Shown here one piece after another: positions 43,179 to 47,954 of a stretch of DNA of 47,954 nt. Both the position numbers and the translations under genes were made by a program. The stretch's first letter is position 1. Every line of letters begins with the position of its first letter. The notes beneath the pieces are model-generated. The model did not search any database. It was not told the origin of the DNA and saw nothing but the letters and a program-made list of their open reading frames with translations. The stretch lies in contig NZ_BBRX01000009.1 of the NCBI RefSeq assembly GCF_000829675.1, forward strand, positions 1 to 47,954, written 5' to 3'. Source of the DNA: Acinetobacter rudis. GTDB taxonomy: Bacteria > Pseudomonadota > Gammaproteobacteria > Pseudomonadales > Moraxellaceae.

Positions 43179-44160
43179 ATTGGGTGGGGGTGTCTTTGGG
43201 GTTGCTTGGATCTGCTGATTTGGCTAGTGGTTGGTTAAACCCCTTAACAACCTCAGCTGATGCTTTGACTAATTCGGTAGTGCTTTTCATTTGATCCAAA
43301 ATTAGATTAGACATGTCCTTATGAGTAGATCCATCAATTTCTCGCCCAAAATATTTAAGAGCCAGTTCTTTTCGAATTGATGCTGCTTCGTTGGTTGGGA
43401 TGCTCTCCATGAAGCTTGGGTATGCTTGTAGTTCAATTTGAGTTTGGTAGTTCTGGTCAGCCAGCTTTTGGTAGTGCACTGATTGTTTTACAAAGTAACT
43501 AATTAAAGTGACTCCAACAACTAGTAAAGAAACTTTTAAAACCCAGAATTCGGTATCTCCTATTTGTAAAGCACTTATAACTTTTGATTTAAACAGTAAT
43601 AACAAAAAAGCTAGGATCAATACCGTGGCGACAGTTCTATAGAAATATTTTCGATATTTCTTTTCAAATTTTTGGTATTTTAAAACAGCGTTATTGTAAA
43701 TACCTTCAGTTAATCCATTGTCAGCTATATTTCTGAGCCGTTTAAAGGTTTCCAGCTCTTTATTGACATCCACAATTGATTGATTTATTAGCTTGGTTGT
43801 ATATTTGTTAAACTCAAGGTTTAAGTCTCGTATAGTAGAGAGGTAATTTGCTAAAACAAGTAATTGATTTGAGAAATTCTCCAGTTCTTCTTTTGTTCTG
43901 CCATTAATAAGATCAGTTTCCCAATATTTAAACTTATCATATAAGTCAGTAATAATTTTTGATATGTAGGGAAATAATTCTGGTACTTTTATTAATAAGT
44001 AATTATTTTCAATGATGTTTTTAATTATGATTATACTGTTTTGTGTGTTGTGCAAGTAACCATCTAATATATGCTCTTCCTGAGTAATAGTTTTATCTAG
44101 TATATCTAGTTGTTCTATTAATGTTTCTGTGAAGAACATTTCAGTTTGCATGTTATCCAT
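43177..44160 (-). CDS. Antisense cargo gene: two-pass membrane protein with helical domain, 327 aa
   Basis: No family is recognised. Residues 1-170 are predicted helical and charged, with a possible coiled coil (DVNKELETFKRLRN). Two membrane helices follow at ~174-190 (RTVATVLILAFLLLLF) and ~206-224 (WVLKVSLLVVGVTLISYF). A ~100-residue C-terminal tail contains KELALKYFGRE and a Pro-rich end. It is AT-rich and on the strand opposite to all virion genes, with a 120-base very AT-rich upstream region that likely has its own promoter. It ends at a forward terminator. This looks like a lysogen-expressed cargo gene. A defence or exclusion role is inferred from position and membrane topology only. 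Confidence 0.65.
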   Translation of the reverse strand: MDNMQTEMFFTETLIEQLDILDKTITQEEHILDGYLHNTQNSIIIIKNIIENNYLLIKVPELFPYISKIITDLYDKFKYWETDLINGRTKEELENFSNQLLVLANYLSTIRDLNLEFNKYTTKLINQSIVDVNKELETFKRLRNIADNGLTEGIYNNAVLKYQKFEKKYRKYFYRTVATVLILAFLLLLFKSKVISALQIGDTEFWVLKVSLLVVGVTLISYFVKQSVHYQKLADQNYQTQIELQAYPSFMESIPTNEAASIRKELALKYFGREIDGSTHKDMSNLILDQMKSTTELVKASAEVVKGFNQPLAKSADPSNPKDTPTQ

Positions 44161-44286
44161 TGGTTTAATATCAAATAATTTCCTATAGTTTTATTATTAT
44201 ATTTAATAATTTACCTAACAGCTATAATAAATTAAAAAATAAAATATCAGTTGCAAAATAGTGGGATAATTATAGTTAAAATCACC

Positions 44287-44341
44287 CAACAAACCGCACC
44301 TCAATCCCTCGTATGTTTAACCAATATAGGGGGGATTTTTT
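44287..44341 (+). promoter_or_regulatory. Hairpin leader directly upstream of the small terminase gene
   Basis: AATCCCTC (44303-44310) can pair with GGGGGATT (44330-44337). The right arm contains the purine-rich ribosome site (GGGGGGA, 44329-44335) and runs into TTTTTT and the ATG at 44342. The last 13 bases through the ATG (GGGATTTTTTATG) are identical to those before the holin gene at 38-50. The 5' part (CAACAAACC, 44287-44295) is identical to bases 1-9. The stems themselves differ, which suggests a conserved structure rather than a recent copy. Confidence 0.6.
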
Positions 44342-44650
44342 ATGCGTGAAGATCAAATTAAAGAGCTTGAAGAACTGTCGGAAACAATGACAGCAGATAT
44401 GATTCAAATTGCCTATGCTGCAGTCGAATGTAAGTTTGATACAGAAGAAAATCGGGGTAATAAAGTTTGGCTCTATAAGGGCTTAAATCAATGTGCATCT
44501 GCTATTACTAAGGTTGAGCAAGTATTGGCTTACCGTCGAGGCGGGCTACCACCAGTCAGTACAACCGAAGCCACTCAAGCCAAACACGAAGCCAATTTAA
44601 TCAAAAAGGCAGAGATGGAAGCTGCGAAGCTTAAACAGCGACTCAGTTAA
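44342..44650 (+). CDS. Terminase small subunit
   Basis: 102 residues, helical and charged, starting MREDQIKELEELSETMTADM and ending in a Lys/Gln-rich helix. No strong motif is visible, but length and position, immediately upstream of the large terminase with overlapping stop/start (TAATG), support a DNA-recognition small subunit of a T7-like packaging motor. The ATG abuts the U-tract of the leader hairpin. Confidence 0.7.
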   Translation: MREDQIKELEELSETMTADMIQIAYAAVECKFDTEENRGNKVWLYKGLNQCASAITKVEQVLAYRRGGLPPVSTTEATQAKHEANLIKKAEMEAAKLKQRLS

Positions 44651-46329
44651 TGATTCAACCTAAGGTCAGTTTTCTCGCATTTTTTATTCTTTGGGCAGAG
44701 TACCAAGAATGGAAAGTGCCAGAGTTCCACGTTTTAGTATGTATTTTCTTGGAGGGCTTTTATTTAAATGGCCGTACAGGATTACTCATGCTACCGCGTG
44801 GGCATTCAAAATCAACAATTCTAGATGTGTTCAATGCTTGGGTGATTTATTGCTGGCCACAAACTCAGATCCTGCACCAAGGAACCACGGATGAAGATGC
44901 CTATAAGTGCTCAAACGGCACAAAAGAAGTCTTAGAAAAACATCCACTATGCGTAGGAAATCCAAGCGTTAAAAGAAAAAAGGGCGAGATCGAACGATGG
45001 TGGGTCAATGGAACTAAGGACGTTCGTTACGGAACTATGTTGGCCAAAGGGATTTTATCTGGTGTGACTGGCCACCGTGCCCATTTTATTCAAAACGATG
45101 ACGTTGAAACACCTAAGACAACAGCTAATCCAAAACAGCGAGAGAGCCTTGTACATAAGCTCTCAGAGCAAACACATATTGCTTACCCAAAAGCTAAAAA
45201 GCTTTGGATAGGTACACCGCATTCGCATGACTCACTGTACGAAAAAATCAAAAAGAGAAAGAGGATTGATGTCTTGATACTCAAAATGTTTGAACATGAA
45301 AAGCGTATAGAGGCTGCAGTATCAGGCACCAAGTACATAATAGATTTTGAGCCTATACATGCCTTTGCTGGTATTGGTACTGGTTCTAAATATCTACACA
45401 AAGGGCAGGATTATACCTGCAGAAAAACAGGCAATGTCTACACCATAGTTCTATCAGACAATCACCATATTGCTGATTTTTACTCAGAAAGTATTTGGTC
45501 AGAAAGATTTGATGCAGAGGAAATGGCTGCACGTCGTGAAGAATGTACCACTTTAAATGAGTGGGATTCACAGTATCAGATGCATGCCAAACCAATTGGT
45601 GATGTCCGACTCGATCCAGACAAATTAATCCCATATGAAGTTGAGCCAATCCTAAAACGAGCTAATGGCCAATACTACATGATGCTGGGTGAGCGTCGAA
45701 TTGTTGGTATTACATGCCGTTGGGATCCAGCAAGCGGAAATAAGAAAGCGGATGCATCATCCGTAGCTTTGGTGCTGCACGATGATATAGGTAATAAATA
45801 TTGGCATCGATCCATTGAGCTTACAGGTGAGGTTGTTAAACACAGTGAGGATGGATCTATTACTGGTGGCCAAGTCTGGCAACTATGCGACCTAATTGAA
45901 CAATTCCATATTCCAAAAATTGTTATCGAAAAGAATGGTATAGGTGAGTTTGCACCTGCTTCACTCAAAGGAGCACTTAAGGCTCGTAAGCTTCGTTGTG
46001 GTGTAGATCCACAACCATCAACCAAAAGTAAAAATATGCGAATCCTAGATGCGCTTGAAGGCCCCCTAGTTTCTGGCCTTATGTGGGCGCATGTGTCAGT
46101 CCTTGATACGGAGCAAGGTGAGAATACATCACGCCAATATAAACAAATGCAGCAGTTTAATCCAGCCATTACAGATCAAGAGGATGATCACCTAGATTCT
46201 TTAGCGGGTGCAGTGGTTGAAAGTCCTGAACGTATAGGGAAATTACACAGAACATCTGTACCGAATGAGTCGCCTAATTGGAGAGAGAACAGCGGGGTCA
46301 TTGAAGCCGCTTTAGATTTCCAAAGGTGA
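44650..46329 (+). CDS. Terminase large subunit
   Basis: A 559-residue packaging ATPase/nuclease. Walker A is in LLMLPRGHSKSTILDV. A coupling/acidic region follows (AHFIQNDDVETPKTT). The C-terminal RNase H-like nuclease is marked by RWDPASGNKKADASSVALVL, KIVIEKNGIGEF and EDDHLDSLAGA (acidic metal ligands). It is the type found in T7-like and related podoviruses. It appears intact, with the start overlapping the small subunit stop. A tail fibre gene follows 3 bases later. Confidence 0.88.
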   Translation: MIQPKVSFLAFFILWAEYQEWKVPEFHVLVCIFLEGFYLNGRTGLLMLPRGHSKSTILDVFNAWVIYCWPQTQILHQGTTDEDAYKCSNGTKEVLEKHPLCVGNPSVKRKKGEIERWWVNGTKDVRYGTMLAKGILSGVTGHRAHFIQNDDVETPKTTANPKQRESLVHKLSEQTHIAYPKAKKLWIGTPHSHDSLYEKIKKRKRIDVLILKMFEHEKRIEAAVSGTKYIIDFEPIHAFAGIGTGSKYLHKGQDYTCRKTGNVYTIVLSDNHHIADFYSESIWSERFDAEEMAARREECTTLNEWDSQYQMHAKPIGDVRLDPDKLIPYEVEPILKRANGQYYMMLGERRIVGITCRWDPASGNKKADASSVALVLHDDIGNKYWHRSIELTGEVVKHSEDGSITGGQVWQLCDLIEQFHIPKIVIEKNGIGEFAPASLKGALKARKLRCGVDPQPSTKSKNMRILDALEGPLVSGLMWAHVSVLDTEQGENTSRQYKQMQQFNPAITDQEDDHLDSLAGAVVESPERIGKLHRTSVPNESPNWRENSGVIEAALDFQR

Positions 46330-46332
46330 TTT

Positions 46333-46776
46333 ATGTCAGTACCCAATCAAGTGCCTATAGTCACATATACGGCCAACGGAACAACAGCAAGTTTCCCAAT
46401 AACTTTTGATCTGCATGATGAGCGATATTTAGTTGTTACGGTAAACAAAGAGCGCCCTCCAGTGGGCAGCTATGCGGTCAATATGGAAGATGGTGCAGTG
46501 GTGTTTCGTACCCCACCTAACAACGGTGATGAAGTAACACTGGCCCGTGATACTGTGCCAGATCGTCAGACCAACTTTGAGTCATACAACAACAGTATGC
46601 GGCCAGAAGCATTTAATTATGACTTAGATAAGATCTGGCATTTCCTCCAAGAGCAAAATTTAATTGATGCTATTTCATTGGCACGTATTAAAGATGAGAT
46701 CGAGTGGCGACGTACACATGATTTCAATTATGACATGCTGGCTCAAGTGCGTGAAAAGCAGATATTTGAAAGTTGA
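46333..46776 (+). CDS. Tail fibre/tailspike N-terminal fragment
   Basis: 147 residues. The N-terminal ~110 residues (VTYTANGTTASFPITFDLHD, VVTVNKERPPVG, GDEVTLARDTVPDRQTNFES) are a T7-type tail-fibre head domain that binds the tail. A helical linker follows (RIKDEIEWRRTHDFNYDMLA). Translation ends at TGA 46774-46776, but the coding frame continues unbroken to the window end, so this is the first part of a longer receptor-binding protein. It follows terL by 3 bases. Confidence 0.8.
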   Translation: MSVPNQVPIVTYTANGTTASFPITFDLHDERYLVVTVNKERPPVGSYAVNMEDGAVVFRTPPNNGDEVTLARDTVPDRQTNFESYNNSMRPEAFNYDLDKIWHFLQEQNLIDAISLARIKDEIEWRRTHDFNYDMLAQVREKQIFES

Positions 46777-47954
46777 AAAAAGTACGTCGATACATTCATC
46801 GCTGCAACCAATCCCAATATCTTTGGTGGTGTAACTGCAGGTGTTGTATTTTCACTTGATCATAAAAGCGTACAAACGCATTTAGAGGATATTGCAGATC
46901 AGTTGGAGCAGAGTCGAGAGGATATCAAGGATCGACCGACCAATGAATTGTTTGAGCAAGAGCTTAATAAAAAGGCAAATACATTGGATGTAGAAAAAGA
47001 GTTTGAGTTGACTAATTCAAAGATTCAGGCAGCAGAAAAAGGGTTGCTCATTTTTTCATTTGAGGAGGATCTACTAAAACAGAAGCCTTTAACTGAGCCT
47101 GTTGCTGGTAAGGCGTATGACACTCGCAAAGAGTGGATCTGGGAAACACGTGCACCAGATACTCAACCAAAATGGCACGACACTGGATTGAGTGAATTGG
47201 ATCAGGCAATTAATTATACAAATTCAATATTGCAAGATGTAATTCCGCTTTCCAATGGTAGTGTTAATTTAGCGAATAGAAATGGACGTTATTTACTCAA
47301 TCCTAATAATCATTATAGCGATCTGCCTATAGGTTTTGTACTTAATGAAGAGTCGATCATTCATGTAACACCATCTGTTCCAGGATACTTTAGACAAGAA
47401 CTGTATAGTTTTACAAAAGCTACAACAGTTTGGTCTAGAGTTTGTAGATATTCTGATGGGGTAGGAATATGGCGCGATCCCTCTAATCCATTTGATGGTG
47501 TTTTTGATGCAATTGATCCTACAACTATTTTATTTCGTGGCCGATATGTTGTAACTAATCCTAAGAATATGCCTGAGAGTTTTTCTGGTGCTGCATTAGT
47601 TTGTATTGATCGCTATGGTGGCTTTAAAGAAATAACTGTTTCACAAACAGGTACGACAACGAAGAAGTGGAAAAAAATTAATAATGGGGAATGGGAAAAT
47701 GCTGCTCCACATCCATTTGTTCTTACAAATGATCGCTTCTCGTCTGGATATAATTTTAGAGGGTTATTCACAGATGCTGACTGTAACTCATGTTTAAGCG
47801 AGGGTAATTACCTTCTTAATGGGAAGTATATTAATGGGCCTAAGGGCTTTAAAGACACATTGAAACTCAATGTTAGTGTTTTCGGCTCATTTATAGTACA
47901 TCGAGCAACCAGTCCAGAACATAATGGTGAAATACAGGAGAGACAATCATCATT
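46777..47954 (+). pseudogene. Tail fibre/tailspike, continuation after an in-frame TGA (runs off the window)
   Basis: In the same frame as 46333-46776, an open frame of 392 codons runs to the end of the window: KKYVDTFIAATNPNIFGGVT (the usual linker after the head domain), SREDIKDRPTNEL, and then strand-rich spike-like sequence. No start codon with a ribosome site is seen near its beginning, so it would not be made unless the TGA is read through. A single base change (for example from TTA or CGA) explains the stop. The C-terminus is outside the window. Confidence 0.75.

Noticed and set aside
45675..46169. Long minus-strand ORF (164 codons) inside the large terminase gene
   Set aside because: Opposite a conserved terminase nuclease region; no start signal and a Ser/Pro/Cys-rich composition typical of a shadow.
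46774..46785. A AAA AAG slippery heptamer next to the tail fibre TGA, suggesting programmed frameshifting
   Set aside because: The reading frame is the same before and after the stop, and the slippery site lies after the TGA, so a shift there could not bypass the stop.
1..47954. CRISPR arrays, insertion sequences, tRNA or rRNA genes
   Set aside because: No regularly spaced repeats, no transposase ORF or terminal inverted repeats, and no T-loop-like GTTCGAATC motif were found on reading.

Overview
The window looks like a chromosomal segment of an Acinetobacter-type gammaproteobacterium. It is AT-rich. It carries housekeeping neighbours such as prmB-aroC, a tusDCBE set, fumC, pldA and an AarF/UbiB-type kinase. 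It also carries the ethanol/aldehyde oxidation genes and many small regulators usual in that genus. The genus is inferred from gene content and protein style; no database search was possible. I found no tRNA, rRNA, CRISPR array or insertion sequence.

Layout. Bases 1-1328 are the end of a prophage: a class II-like holin, a SAR endolysin and an Rz/Rz1 spanin pair. Bases 1500-36255 are host chromosome. In order they hold: an SDR/DUF336/AraC group; a LysR regulator; two GNATs; a second SDR; two acyl-CoA dehydrogenases; the AarF-type kinase; prmB-aroC; a SnoaL-hydrolase fusion with a divergent LysR; a glutamine amidotransferase; an ethanol-to-acetate module (iron alcohol dehydrogenase, aldehyde dehydrogenase, AcoR-like regulator); a Pif1-like helicase with a tautomerase; a Rieske protein and a PfkB kinase; an M16C protease with pldA; the tus genes; a broken GalE-like epimerase; and fumC. 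Bases ~36400-47954 are a second, visibly damaged stretch of podovirus-like prophage. It runs from a capsid fragment through tail tube/nozzle and internal virion proteins to terminase and tail fibre.

The late-gene order on the right (capsid, adaptor, nozzle, internal virion proteins, small and large terminase, tail fibre) would naturally be followed by the lysis cassette seen on the left. The two are also tied by a shared leader: the holin gene and the small terminase gene are both preceded by a similar hairpin ending in an identical 13-base run that places a U-tract directly before the ATG. The window therefore probably holds parts of two related prophages in the same orientation, about 35 kb apart.

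The right-hand prophage is scrambled. Three separate fragments of one large internal virion protein can be recognised. The capsid lacks its N-terminal part. The tail fibre has an in-frame TGA. Three cargo genes of unknown function interrupt it: a secreted protein lying between two diverged copies of the same gene end, and two antisense membrane proteins that each end at a forward terminator hairpin. These cargo genes are the best candidates for an undescribed, possibly phage-exclusion, function, but the sequence alone does not show what they do.
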